Of a stretch of DNA of 64,000 nt, positions 27,915 through 36,775 are shown one piece after another. Within the stretch, counting starts at the first letter, position 1; every line of letters starts with the position of its first letter. A program made the translations under genes and the position numbers. Origin of the DNA: Rubricella aquisinus. Lineage in GTDB: Bacteria; Pseudomonadota; Alphaproteobacteria; Rhodobacterales; Rhodobacteraceae. The notes under the pieces were generated by a model. The model was not told where the DNA came from. It saw only the letters and a list, made by a program, of their open reading frames with translations, and did not search any database. The DNA lies in NCBI RefSeq assembly GCF_014199445.1, contig NZ_JACIJS010000001.1:382940-446939 (forward strand), written 5' to 3'.

Positions 27915-28894
27915 TGGCTGCCATGACCCAAGACACCGACCAGACCAGCCGCCGCATCGCAGCAGGCCGCCGCGTCATGACGACCGAGGCGGACGCGCTC
28001 AACCTGTTTGCCGATCAATTGGGAGCAGCGTTCAGCGATGCGGTGGAGGCGCTGTTGAACACACGCGGGCGCATCATCGTGTCCGGCATGGGCAAATCCG
28101 GCCATATCGGCAAGAAGATCGCAGCGACCTTTGCCTCCACCGGGGCACCGGCGCAGTTCGTCCATCCGGCAGAGGCCAGCCATGGCGATCTGGGCATGGT
28201 GACAGAAGCCGACACGGTGATCGTGCTGTCCAATTCGGGTGAAACGTCGGAGCTTGCTGACATTATCGCGCATACCAAACGGTTCGCCATTCCGCTGATC
28301 GGTGTTGCGTCAAAGCCAGAGAGCACGCTGCTGAAACAGGCCGATATCGCGCTGGTCCTGCCGCGCGCGCCAGAAGCCTGCCCGAACGGGCTGGCACCCA
28401 CGACTTCCACGACGCTGACGCTCGCACTTGGCGATGCGCTGGCTGTGGCGTTGATGGAGGAGCGGTCCTTCGGGGCGGAGAATTTCCGGGTGTTCCATCC
28501 CGGCGGAAAACTCGGCGCGCGGCTGCTGACGGTGCGCGATCTGATGCATGATGACATGCTGCCTTTGGTGGGTGCGGCGGATGCGATGACCGACACGCTC
28601 CTTGCCATGTCGGCGCAAAACTCGGGCGTCGCTGGCGTGACGGGGCCGGAGGGCGCGCTGATCGGGATCATCACGGATGGGGATTTGCGGCGCCACATGG
28701 ATGGGCTTTTGACCCGCACCGCAGGCGAGGTGATGACCCCAAATCCGCTGACAATCAATCCCGGCGCACTGGCCGCCGAGGCGCTGCATATGATGAACAC
28801 GCGCAAGATCACGAGCCTATTCGTGTTGTCCGACGACCGGAAGCCATTGGGGATTTTGCATGTCCATGACTGCCTGCGCGCCGGAGTGAGCTGA
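27914..28894 (+). CDS. kdsD: D-arabinose-5-phosphate isomerase
   Basis: 326 residues. An N-terminal SIS sugar-isomerase domain (GRIIVSGMGKSGHIGKKIAATF, HPAEASHGDLGMV, VLSNSGETSELADII) is followed by two CBS domains (LMHDDMLPLVGAADAMTDTL and VMTPNPLTINPGALAAEAL). It converts ribulose 5-phosphate to arabinose 5-phosphate, the first step to Kdo. It stands immediately upstream of lptC as in many proteobacteria, and kdsB of the same pathway lies 13 kb away in this window. Confidence 0.95.
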   Translation: MAAMTQDTDQTSRRIAAGRRVMTTEADALNLFADQLGAAFSDAVEALLNTRGRIIVSGMGKSGHIGKKIAATFASTGAPAQFVHPAEASHGDLGMVTEADTVIVLSNSGETSELADIIAHTKRFAIPLIGVASKPESTLLKQADIALVLPRAPEACPNGLAPTTSTTLTLALGDALAVALMEERSFGAENFRVFHPGGKLGARLLTVRDLMHDDMLPLVGAADAMTDTLLAMSAQNSGVAGVTGPEGALIGIITDGDLRRHMDGLLTRTAGEVMTPNPLTINPGALAAEALHMMNTRKITSLFVLSDDRKPLGILHVHDCLRAGVS

Positions 28895-28898
28895 CGCG

Positions 28899-29528
28899 AT
28901 GGCGGCGGGCGGTGCCTATTCCCGGATGGTCCGTGTGCTGCGGGTGGGATTGCCACTTCTGGCCATCGCCCTGCTCAGCACCATCTTTCTGGTGGGGGAG
29001 GATGACACGCTCGACAGTCCGCTCGACCTGCTGGATGATCTGGCGGAGGGCACGTTTCTGGACAACGGCGCGCAGGACGCCCGGTTTACCGGGGTGCGCG
29101 CCAATGGCCTGCCCTACCGGATGCGCGCGGAAGAAATCACGCTGATCGACCGGGATGCGCAACGCTACCGCATCGTTGATCCCGCGTTGGAACTGGAGGA
29201 TGCCGCTGGCGACATCACGAATGCCTCTGCCAATATCGGCACGTTTGACGATGAAACGGGCGTTCTGACATTGGATGGCAATGTGGATGCCGCGACCAGT
29301 GCTGGAAGCCGCATTCAGGCCACGACCGCGCGGCTGAATGTGGAAACGGAAAGCGGCACCTTCACTGGCGCGGTGGTCCTGACGCTCGAACAGGGTACCA
29401 TTTCTGCGGAGCGGCTCATCATCGAACCTGTTGCAGCCGATGCGCCGGAGGGGCAAAAAGGATTAATACGGTTTGAAGGAAATGTCCGCATGGTGCTGGT
29501 TGACCGCGCCACCCCGGATCAGGAGTAA
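28899..29528 (+). CDS. lptC: LPS export protein LptC
   Basis: 209 residues. One N-terminal membrane helix (VGLPLLAIALLSTIFLV) precedes a periplasmic beta-jellyroll region (TGVRANGLPYRMRAEEITLID, DGNVDAATSAGSRIQATTAR) as in LptC/YrbK. It bridges the LptBFG extractor and the LptA periplasmic bridge. The identification is by fold and by its place between kdsD and lptA. The start gap to kdsD is 4 nt. Confidence 0.88.
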   Translation: MAAGGAYSRMVRVLRVGLPLLAIALLSTIFLVGEDDTLDSPLDLLDDLAEGTFLDNGAQDARFTGVRANGLPYRMRAEEITLIDRDAQRYRIVDPALELEDAAGDITNASANIGTFDDETGVLTLDGNVDAATSAGSRIQATTARLNVETESGTFTGAVVLTLEQGTISAERLIIEPVAADAPEGQKGLIRFEGNVRMVLVDRATPDQE

Positions 29529-29534
29529 GATTGG

Positions 29535-30089
29535 ATGCGCCACGCGCTATACATATTGAGCTTGGCAGGATGCCTTTGCGCTGGCGCGGCACTTGGCCAA
29601 TCGGCGGCTCCGTTTTCCAGCTTTCAGCAGGATAAGGAAGAACCGATCCTCGTTGAGGCGGACAGTCTTGAGATTGACCAGAATATCAACATGGCGGTTT
29701 TTCGCGGCAATGTCGTGATCATTCAGGGCGATCTGCGGATGTCGGGCGATGTGGTTGAGGTGTTCTATACCGAAACCGAAGAAGAACCGGTTGAGGCACC
29801 AACAGACGCCACCGTCACCGACAGCACCACGGACGAGCCTACGGATGACGGGATCGAGCGGATTTTGGCCACCGGCAATGTCTCCCTCATCAGCGAAACC
29901 GAAACGGTGGAGGCGGATCAGGGAGACTACAATGTCGAGGATGGAATGCTGATCATGACCGGGAATGTGCGCATGGTTCAGGACCGCAATATCCTGTCCT
30001 CCAACCGCGCGGAGATCGACATCGAAAATGGCCGGGGCCAGTTCACCGGGCGCGTGCGCAGCGTATTCACCCCGAGCGGGGATAACTGA
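29535..30089 (+). CDS. lptA: LPS transport periplasmic protein LptA
   Basis: 184 residues. A signal peptide ends near GAALGQS; then the OstA-type domain with repeated beta motifs (ILVEADSLEIDQNINMAVFR, GNVVIIQGDLRMSGDVVEV, VEADQGDYNVEDGMLIM, MTGNVRMVQDRNILSSNRAE). An acidic, threonine-rich insert (residues ~78-105) interrupts the repeats. It forms the periplasmic bridge that carries LPS to LptDE. Followed by lptB after 3 nt. Confidence 0.93.
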   Translation: MRHALYILSLAGCLCAGAALGQSAAPFSSFQQDKEEPILVEADSLEIDQNINMAVFRGNVVIIQGDLRMSGDVVEVFYTETEEEPVEAPTDATVTDSTTDEPTDDGIERILATGNVSLISETETVEADQGDYNVEDGMLIMTGNVRMVQDRNILSSNRAEIDIENGRGQFTGRVRSVFTPSGDN

Positions 30090-30092
30090 TCC

Positions 30093-30851
30093 ATGACCAA
30101 AGCCAGCACATTGCGGGTCGAGGAAGGGTCGGAGGGGCTTTATGTCCGCAATCTGGGCAAAAGCTATAAGCGCCGCCCGGTCCTGCGCGACATCTCGCTT
30201 GAGGTGCACCGGGGTGAGGTGATTGGCCTTCTGGGGCCGAATGGCGCGGGCAAGACGACTTGCTTTTATGCCGTGACGGGCCTCGTGATGCCGGAGGCGG
30301 GCACGATCACCGTCGATGGGCGCGATGTGACCGGATTGCCGATGTATCGCCGCGCGAAACTGGGGGTTGGGTATCTGCCGCAGGAGGCGTCGATCTTTCG
30401 CGGGCTGTCGGTGGAGGACAATATCCGCGCCGTGCTCGAATTGCGCCACCGCGACCGCACGAAGCGGGAGCGCGCGCTGGATGAATTGCTCGCGGAATTT
30501 TCGATCACCCATCTGCGCCGCGCGCCTGCGCTTGCGCTGTCGGGCGGGGAACGGCGGCGGGTGGAGATTGCGCGCTGCCTTGCCGGGAACCCGTCCTATG
30601 TCCTGCTGGATGAGCCTTTCGCGGGGGTTGACCCGATTGCGGTCGGTGAAATTCGCGGGCTGGTCAGCCACCTTAAGGATCGCGGGATCGGCGTCCTGAT
30701 CACGGATCACAACGTGCGCGAAACGCTGGAAATTATCGACCGGGCCTACATCCTGCATGACGGCCATGTGCTGATGGCGGGCACGCCGGAGGACGTGGTG
30801 GGCGATGAAAACGTGCGCCGCGTCTATCTGGGCGAAGGGTTCCGGCTGTGA
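30093..30851 (+). CDS. lptB: LPS export ABC transporter ATP-binding protein
   Basis: 252 residues: Walker A GLLGPNGAGKTTCFYAVTG, Q-loop GVGYLPQEASIFRGLSV, signature ALSGGERRRVEIARCLA, Walker B YVLLDEPFAGVDP and GVLITDHNVRETLEIIDRA. These are close to the E. coli LptB pattern. It drives LPS extraction from the inner membrane with LptFG, whose genes are not in this window. Confidence 0.97.
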   Translation: MTKASTLRVEEGSEGLYVRNLGKSYKRRPVLRDISLEVHRGEVIGLLGPNGAGKTTCFYAVTGLVMPEAGTITVDGRDVTGLPMYRRAKLGVGYLPQEASIFRGLSVEDNIRAVLELRHRDRTKRERALDELLAEFSITHLRRAPALALSGGERRRVEIARCLAGNPSYVLLDEPFAGVDPIAVGEIRGLVSHLKDRGIGVLITDHNVRETLEIIDRAYILHDGHVLMAGTPEDVVGDENVRRVYLGEGFRL

Positions 30852-30869
30852 TGGGCAAGAGGTAGCGCC

Positions 30870-32324
30870 ATGGCGCTTTCCCCACGTTTAGAGCAGCGCC
30901 AGCAGCAAAAGCTGGTCATGACCCCCCAATTGCAACAGGCCATCCGGCTGTTGCAGATGAACAACCTCGAACTTGCCGCGCATCTGAATGAAGAATTGCA
31001 GCGCAATCCGCTTTTGGATGTGCAGGAGGGGATGGGCGACAGTGCCGGGCAGGCGCGGGAAACCATCGCGCGTGGCGTGGACACTCAGATCAGTGCAGAC
31101 AATCCCACCGTGGCAGAAGCCGTGTTCGAAACCGGGCGCGAAAACCTCTATGACGAGGCACCGGCGGATAGGGCCGCGCGGATGGGTGCGGACCTATCCC
31201 TTAATGGCGCGCCGCTTGACGCCGAAACGCCCCTGTCCCGGCCTGAAACCCTGCGCGAAAGCCTGCTCAGCCAAATCGGGATGGAGGCGCATCTGGCGGA
31301 TGATGTGCGCCTTGCCGCCGCCGCCCTTGTCGATGAATTGGACGGGCGCGGATACCTTGACGCTCCGCTGTTCGAGATCGCGGATCGCTACGGGATGAGC
31401 GTCCCGAAACTGGAAGAGGCGCTGACCGCCCTTCAGGCCTGTGAGCCTGCCGGGATCGGCGCGCGGGATCTGGCGGAATGCCTGACCCTGCAACTCAAGG
31501 ACCGGGGGTTGTTTGACCCGGCCTTTGCGCTTTTGTTGCAACATCTGCCGCTCGTTGCCTCTGGCAAACGGGACGTGCTGGCCAAGGTGGTGGAGGTGTC
31601 CGACGCGCGCCTTGCCCGCATGATCGCAACCTTGCGCGACCTTGACCCGAAGCCGGGCGCGACCCTGTCGCTTGACCCGGTGGTGCAGGCGGTGCCGGAT
31701 GTGTTCATCCTGCCGGGGGCGGATGATGGCTGGCGCGTGGAATTGAACACCGACACCCTGCCGCGTGTGCTGGTGAATGAGAAATACGCAGCCGACCTGT
31801 CCGCCAAGGGGGAGGAGGTCGCCAGTTTCATCACCGAATGCACCGCGGGGGCCAATTGGCTGATCCGCGCGATGGAGCAGCGCGCCAACACGATCCTCAA
31901 GATTACCTCCCGCATCGTCGCGCATCAGGATGCGTTCTTCAGGGAGGGCGTCGCGGCGCTGCGCCCGCTGACTATGCAGACGGTCGCGGATGAAATCGGG
32001 ATGCACGAATCGACCGTGTCCCGCGTGGCGAATGGAAAGTTTCTGCACTGCCCGCGCGGCACGTTTGAGCTGCGCTTTTTCTTTGGGCAGGCCGTCGGCG
32101 GGCAGGGCGATGACGCGGAAGCACACGCGGCAAAAGCCATCCAGACCCGCATTTCTAAGCTGATTGATGCCGAAGATCCGGCAAAAACCCTGTCGGATGA
32201 CAAGATTGCAGAAATCCTCAAAGCAGATGGCATGAATGTTGCGCGCCGGACCGTTGCGAAATATCGTGAAGGCATGGGTATCCTGTCCTCGGTACAACGG
32301 CGGCGTCAGAAATCCGGCAAATAG
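30870..32324 (+). CDS. rpoN: RNA polymerase sigma-54 factor
   Basis: 484 residues. Region I is glutamine-rich (LEQRQQQKLVMTPQLQQAIR) for activator contact; the core-binding region is central; the C-terminal DNA-binding part includes the HTH (MQTVADEIGMHESTVSRVANG) and the RpoN box ARRTVAKYRE near the end. It directs transcription of nitrogen-related and other genes from -24/-12 promoters. It lies downstream of lptB and upstream of hpf and ptsN, the usual rpoN neighbourhood. Confidence 0.97.
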   Translation: MALSPRLEQRQQQKLVMTPQLQQAIRLLQMNNLELAAHLNEELQRNPLLDVQEGMGDSAGQARETIARGVDTQISADNPTVAEAVFETGRENLYDEAPADRAARMGADLSLNGAPLDAETPLSRPETLRESLLSQIGMEAHLADDVRLAAAALVDELDGRGYLDAPLFEIADRYGMSVPKLEEALTALQACEPAGIGARDLAECLTLQLKDRGLFDPAFALLLQHLPLVASGKRDVLAKVVEVSDARLARMIATLRDLDPKPGATLSLDPVVQAVPDVFILPGADDGWRVELNTDTLPRVLVNEKYAADLSAKGEEVASFITECTAGANWLIRAMEQRANTILKITSRIVAHQDAFFREGVAALRPLTMQTVADEIGMHESTVSRVANGKFLHCPRGTFELRFFFGQAVGGQGDDAEAHAAKAIQTRISKLIDAEDPAKTLSDDKIAEILKADGMNVARRTVAKYREGMGILSSVQRRRQKSGK

Positions 32325-32453
32325 CCGGGCCTGCGCTTTGAGGGGACGGAAAACCACCGCCCCCCTTGCCACCTGAGGTCACACGGACACCCCGGATCAT
32401 CCTGGGATGGTCTGACACGCGCGGCCCAGCCGCCATAATACTTTGGAGACGCC

Positions 32454-33023
32454 ATGAGACTTCAGATCAACGGCAAACAAATCGACACCGGCGAAGCCCT
32501 GCGCACCCATGTGATGGAGCGCTTGCAGGATGTGACCGAAAAGTATGGCGGCCGCGCCACGGACGGCACTGTCACCTTTTCCCGCGACGCCCACGAATTT
32601 GTATGTGATGCCTCCGTGCATTTGAGCACCGGAATGCAGACACAGGCCAAGGGCCACGCCGTTGAAATCTACGCCGCGTTCGATCAAGCGGCTGATCGCA
32701 TGGAAAAGCAATTGCGCCGCTACAAGCGCCGCCTCAAGGATCACCACAAGGATCGCGTTGATCCGATTGAGACGATTGGCGCGCCATCCTACGTTCTGGC
32801 CGCCCATTCGGAGGAGGAGGAGCCGGAAACGCTCACCCCCGTTATTGTTGCGGAAATGGAAACGCCGGTGCAGACACTCTCCGTCGGGGAGGCGGTCATG
32901 CAGATGGAATTGGCGAGCAAGCCTTTCCTTGTGTTCCGCAACTCTTCACATGGCGGCGTGAATGTGGTTTACACCCGCGAAGACGGAAACATTGGGTGGA
33001 TAGACCCACGCAAAACGCCGTAA
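32454..33023 (+). CDS. hpf: ribosome hibernation promoting factor, long form
   Basis: 189 residues. The N-terminal RaiA/Hpf domain (MRLQINGKQIDTGEALRTHV, DAAFDQAADRMEKQLRRYK-like helix 2) is joined by a variable linker to a C-terminal dimerisation domain ending SKPFLVFRNSSHGGVNVVY and REDGNIGWIDPR, the mark of long HPF that forms 100S ribosome dimers. The 129-nt gap from rpoN holds only a weak GGGG-A-CGG/CCG-C-CCCC hairpin. Probably stress- and stationary-phase induced, by family knowledge. Confidence 0.94.
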   Translation: MRLQINGKQIDTGEALRTHVMERLQDVTEKYGGRATDGTVTFSRDAHEFVCDASVHLSTGMQTQAKGHAVEIYAAFDQAADRMEKQLRRYKRRLKDHHKDRVDPIETIGAPSYVLAAHSEEEEPETLTPVIVAEMETPVQTLSVGEAVMQMELASKPFLVFRNSSHGGVNVVYTREDGNIGWIDPRKTP

Positions 33024-33063
33024 AAGACCACCGTCACCGGTTTTAATCATTCGGGAGCTCTTC

Positions 33064-33528
33064 ATGGAGCTGACCTACATCCTTGATGCCAAATCCGTTC
33101 GCGCGGGCCTGAAGGCAAGCAGTAAAAAGCGCTTGCTTCAGGAACTGGCAGAGATTGCAGAAGCAGAGCACGGCCTGAAATCAGGCGCGGTGTTCGATGC
33201 GGTGCAAGAGCGTGAATCGCTCGGGCCGACAGGTATGGGGGGCGGTGTCGCCATCCCCCATGCGCGGCTGGAAGCTCTTGATAAGGTTATCGGAATTTTT
33301 GCGACAGTCGCGAAACCGATTGATTTCGATGCCGTCGATCAGCAGCCCGTGGACCTCGTGTTTATGCTGCTGGCCCCTCAGGAAGCCGGGGCGGAACACC
33401 TGCGCGCGCTCGCTCGCGTGTCCCGCACGCTGCGCAATGGCGATGTCTGTGCAAAGCTGCGCTCGACCAATGATCCGTCCGCGATCTATTCGATCCTGAC
33501 GGAGGCAGAAGCCTCCCGCGCCGCCTAA
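33064..33528 (+). CDS. ptsN: nitrogen-PTS EIIA component
   Basis: 154 residues of the EIIA-Ntr domain: LLQELAEIAEAEHGL, ERESLGPTGMGGGVAIPHAR with the phosphorylatable His, and VFMLLAPQEAGAEHLRALA. It receives phosphate from the NPr/EI-Ntr chain and regulates nitrogen and potassium responses. It is last in the rpoN-hpf-ptsN group; its 3' end overlaps the convergent sulfotransferase gene by 4 bp. Confidence 0.95.
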   Translation: MELTYILDAKSVRAGLKASSKKRLLQELAEIAEAEHGLKSGAVFDAVQERESLGPTGMGGGVAIPHARLEALDKVIGIFATVAKPIDFDAVDQQPVDLVFMLLAPQEAGAEHLRALARVSRTLRNGDVCAKLRSTNDPSAIYSILTEAEASRAA

Positions 33529-35039
33529 GAATACTCCTTAGGATAGGGTAAGAACCCGAAGCTCGCATAGTCCTCCCGATAGGCATTGCGGGCTTCTGAT
33601 TCGTGCGCTTCGGTATAGATTTCACTCAACGGAATGATATGGCCGTCTTCTAGCGATTGCTTGAACACCGCGTTTTTTGTCGCCCCAAGGTTGAGATTGT
33701 TTCTGATATAGGCCGCAACGCGGAGCAGTTTTGACTCCTTTGCCACCAGATCAAGCGGCAAAAGATCGTTGAATCCATCCACGAAGGCCCGCTGCGGGGC
33801 CCATTCGCCATCGGTGCGCATACTGGTCTGCCCGCTGAGGTTTTCGCGGATGAACTCCAGAAAAATCTGGAACGCCGCGCGGTGTTTATCGGCTGTATAG
33901 CCCGCCTGTTCCAGCCCTGCGCGATCCTGGCCCGCGCAACGGTCCTCATCCGGCATCGCCATACCGTAGCGGGTGCGCAGATGCTCCCGGATCATCGGAA
34001 ACCCATCGTCACCGCCGGGCAGAATCCGTTTTTCAAACACCTCATAGGCGCGCAACAGCGGATGACGGACGATCGCAAAACACACCCGTTCCGGGCGCTC
34101 ATCGAGCCACAGGCGCAGCGCCTTGCGATTGCCGAATTGGGTAAAAAGCGTTTCGCTTTCCAACGCATCATGAAAATCATCCCGCAGGGGATCGCCACCA
34201 TCGACAGTGTGCATCCAGCGCAAAATCCGTTCCTCTGGACCCGCCGGAATGCAGGCAAACAGGACCGGCGCGCGGGTACATGCGGTGAGGAAGCGTAAGC
34301 CGCCCCGCTCCGCCGCGCGTGGCTCGGCACTGACGGTGGTGTCGCGCTGGGTTTCCAGCGCCGCGATCATCTCATCGTAATTCTCGACCTTTTCCGACAG
34401 CGGGCCGGGATTTTGCCGGGTGATCCCCTCTTTCGGCGCGGCAAGGTGCTCGTCAGTGCCGAGGTATCGGGCAAGGCCGTGCAAGACGGCGGGATCTTTC
34501 ACATCGTCATAGGCGATGGTGAAGGCCGTCTGCCCATGCTCCTGCAAAAGACGATTGATTTGGGCATAATAAGCGTCGGTTTCCTCGCTATAGCGCAGGA
34601 ACTCAGCCAGATCGAAATGCACTTTCGCCTGCCGCCGCTTGTTGATGTTGCGCAGCATCCACTGGTCAGTCTGCTGCGCGATTTTCAAGGAGATGAAACT
34701 ATCGAGCGGATTGCGGCGCAGGATCACCTTTCCGCAACTGTCGTCGATCAGGGTTCGGCGCAGGATCCGCGGGTCATGCCCCTGAAACAGACGAAAACCG
34801 GGCAAGGCAGGGGCGGCATCCGCGATCATCCGCTCGATCAGGGCAACCGGGCGCTGCTCCCGCTCTGCCCGCCCGATACCGAGCATCGTGTCATTGCCCG
34901 GTTTGCCAAGGAAGGAGGGGTTGAACACCTCCCCATATGACTGAAAAGCATCAAATTGATTGAGGAAATGCTCGAGCAGGTTCGACCCTGTCCGCATCAC
35001 GCCATAGATGACAAAATACTTGAACTTTTGTTGCGTCAT
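33525..35039 (-). CDS. two-module sulfotransferase-like protein (Stf0-type N-terminal domain)
   Basis: 504 residues. The first ~240 residues resemble Stf0-family PAPS sulfotransferases: IYGVMRTGSNLLEHFL (residues ~11-26, the 5'-phosphosulfate loop position), YGEVFNPSF, and VILRRNPLDSFISLKIAQQT (the 3'-phosphate Arg/Ser motif). The rest resembles a second sulfotransferase-like module with CFAIVRHPLLRAYEVFEK, but its 5' loop (FACIPAGPEERIL) lacks the basic residue usual there and may be inactive. Predicted to sulfate a surface glycan or lipid. It overlaps the glycosyltransferase gene upstream by 4 bp. Confidence 0.8.
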   Translation of the reverse strand: MTQQKFKYFVIYGVMRTGSNLLEHFLNQFDAFQSYGEVFNPSFLGKPGNDTMLGIGRAEREQRPVALIERMIADAAPALPGFRLFQGHDPRILRRTLIDDSCGKVILRRNPLDSFISLKIAQQTDQWMLRNINKRRQAKVHFDLAEFLRYSEETDAYYAQINRLLQEHGQTAFTIAYDDVKDPAVLHGLARYLGTDEHLAAPKEGITRQNPGPLSEKVENYDEMIAALETQRDTTVSAEPRAAERGGLRFLTACTRAPVLFACIPAGPEERILRWMHTVDGGDPLRDDFHDALESETLFTQFGNRKALRLWLDERPERVCFAIVRHPLLRAYEVFEKRILPGGDDGFPMIREHLRTRYGMAMPDEDRCAGQDRAGLEQAGYTADKHRAAFQIFLEFIRENLSGQTSMRTDGEWAPQRAFVDGFNDLLPLDLVAKESKLLRVAAYIRNNLNLGATKNAVFKQSLEDGHIIPLSEIYTEAHESEARNAYREDYASFGFLPYPKEYS

Positions 35040-36775
35040 TTACCCATTTCACGGAGCACACGCGGCATGATTTGCTGCGATTTTGCTACACGTGAGGGTA
35101 GAACATTGAAGCTGTCCGTTGCAATCCCGGCGGAGTGTAACCGGTCGCGCAAGGCGTCAATTTTGAGATTGCCATGGACCTGCGGCGTCGCGTTCATCAT
35201 GGACACGACCTTTTCCGTCGCGGGCAGCATGGTTTCAATCGCATGGGCCGCGACGGCCGGGGCGGCCAGAACGTCCTCAAGCGTGAACTGATAAACGCTC
35301 GCGCGGGTGGTTTCGGCGGTCAATGCCTGCTCGAATTTCTGCTCGACCCGCTGCAAATGCTGCGCGCGGCGGCGGAATGCGTCCTGCTCCTCACCCATCG
35401 AGGGCAGAAGATCGAGCATCCACGCCCCGCTGATCGAAAAGATCACGGCGTTCGGGTCTTTCAGGATGAATTTGGACACTGGCCGATTGTCGGACGCGGT
35501 GAACTGGAAGCTGTGGAACCCGTCGCGCCCCTGATAGAGCAGGTTGGTCAGGAATTGCACCGGGTGCCAGTCACGAACCCGCGGATCAGCGGTCAGCGCG
35601 CCGGGCATCACCGACCGGTCATGCGCAAACTCAACGCGACCCTGCCGGAACAAGCGGCCATGGGCATAATCAACGCCGCGCGCGTGCAGCCACTGCTCCA
35701 TCCCGCCGAACACGAAATCATAACCATTGAGCACGAGATAGCGGTTTGGCGTCGCGTGCTGATCCTCAAACCCACGGCAGGGGAAGCGGCTTTGCGACAG
35801 CAGGCCCGCGCGACCACGGCAGCGCCGCTCCCGCCCGGTTTCGACCATCGCGGCCACTTCCGGGATCGCATCCTGACGCCGCGCAGCCGCCAATGGCTCC
35901 GCCCCGAACAGATAGCGGTTATAGAGTGCATTCGCCCCATGCCAGATTTTGCGAGCGAAAAACTTGTTCGTCTTCGCAAGGATCTGCGAATGATCGTCAT
36001 AGAAGGTGAACGGCTTACCCTGCGGATCAAATTCCGTCAGCGTCAGCGATACATCTTGCCAATCGAGCGAGTGACGGCGCACCATCGTTTGGACATAGGC
36101 TTCGTCAACGATCCAGGCCCGCTTGAAAAACCGCTCCCATTCCGCGCGACGCGGGTCATTGATGATCCGGCGCAGCGTGCGGCGGGTCAGTGTCCACCAT
36201 TGCGACCCCATGGCCAGCTCAAGCCCTTCAGGCACGCGCCGCTTGACACGCAGCTTGCGCTGAAGCTCCACCGACAGGTCAAAGGCGAGCCGCTGGCGGC
36301 GCCATTTGAACGGGTGGTAGAGCGTGAAGCGTTCTTCCTCCAGCCCCTCCTGCACCCAACGATCCTGACCAAGCCGCTTGCTTTCGACGAAATCGGTGTT
36401 CGGATGTTTGGCAAGGAAGGCCTGCAATTCCTCCACCGGGCGCATCGGCAGGCACGACCCACTGATAAGAGAAACGTGGCTGACTTCGGGAAACCGGTCG
36501 ATCAGCACTTCGGCGGTATCAAGGGCCGCGGCATGGAGCGCGAACGTCCCCCATTCGCAGCGCTGCCGGGGGGCAAGCACCACATTCGGCAGATCACTGA
36601 CCGCCGCCGCAAAAGTATCGAATTCATCCTGATCGGTGGCGCTATCGACATGAACGGCAACGCGGAAATCCCGCGCGGCAAAATGGTGCACGAGTTGTTC
36701 CACCCGGTACAGGTGGCTGTGCGCCAATATGCAGATGCCAACTGTCATCCCGCTCTCACCCTCAGATCCACCCAC
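35036..36775 (-). CDS. core-2/I-branching beta-1,6-N-acetylglucosaminyltransferase-like protein with an extra C-terminal domain
   Basis: 579 residues. The N-terminal ~290 residues match the GT14 branching-enzyme fold: GICILAHSHLYRVEQLVHHF, RVAVHVDSATDQDEFDTF, SHVSLISGSCLPMRPVEELQ and MGSQWWTLTRRTLRRII. The C-terminal ~250 residues (NGYDFVFGGMEQWLHARG, FHSFQFTASDNRPVSKFIL) form a separate domain I do not recognise. It probably adds branching sugars to a surface polysaccharide. It overlaps genes on both sides (4 bp downstream, 14 bp upstream), so it belongs to one translational unit. Confidence 0.82.
   Translation of the reverse strand: MGGSEGESGMTVGICILAHSHLYRVEQLVHHFAARDFRVAVHVDSATDQDEFDTFAAAVSDLPNVVLAPRQRCEWGTFALHAAALDTAEVLIDRFPEVSHVSLISGSCLPMRPVEELQAFLAKHPNTDFVESKRLGQDRWVQEGLEEERFTLYHPFKWRRQRLAFDLSVELQRKLRVKRRVPEGLELAMGSQWWTLTRRTLRRIINDPRRAEWERFFKRAWIVDEAYVQTMVRRHSLDWQDVSLTLTEFDPQGKPFTFYDDHSQILAKTNKFFARKIWHGANALYNRYLFGAEPLAAARRQDAIPEVAAMVETGRERRCRGRAGLLSQSRFPCRGFEDQHATPNRYLVLNGYDFVFGGMEQWLHARGVDYAHGRLFRQGRVEFAHDRSVMPGALTADPRVRDWHPVQFLTNLLYQGRDGFHSFQFTASDNRPVSKFILKDPNAVIFSISGAWMLDLLPSMGEEQDAFRRRAQHLQRVEQKFEQALTAETTRASVYQFTLEDVLAAPAVAAHAIETMLPATEKVVSMMNATPQVHGNLKIDALRDRLHSAGIATDSFNVLPSRVAKSQQIMPRVLREMGK

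Noticed and set aside
32325-32453. Sigma-54 promoter or attenuator between rpoN and hpf
   Set aside because: No convincing -24/-12 pair was found and the GGGG-A-CGG hairpin is interrupted and lacks a T-run.
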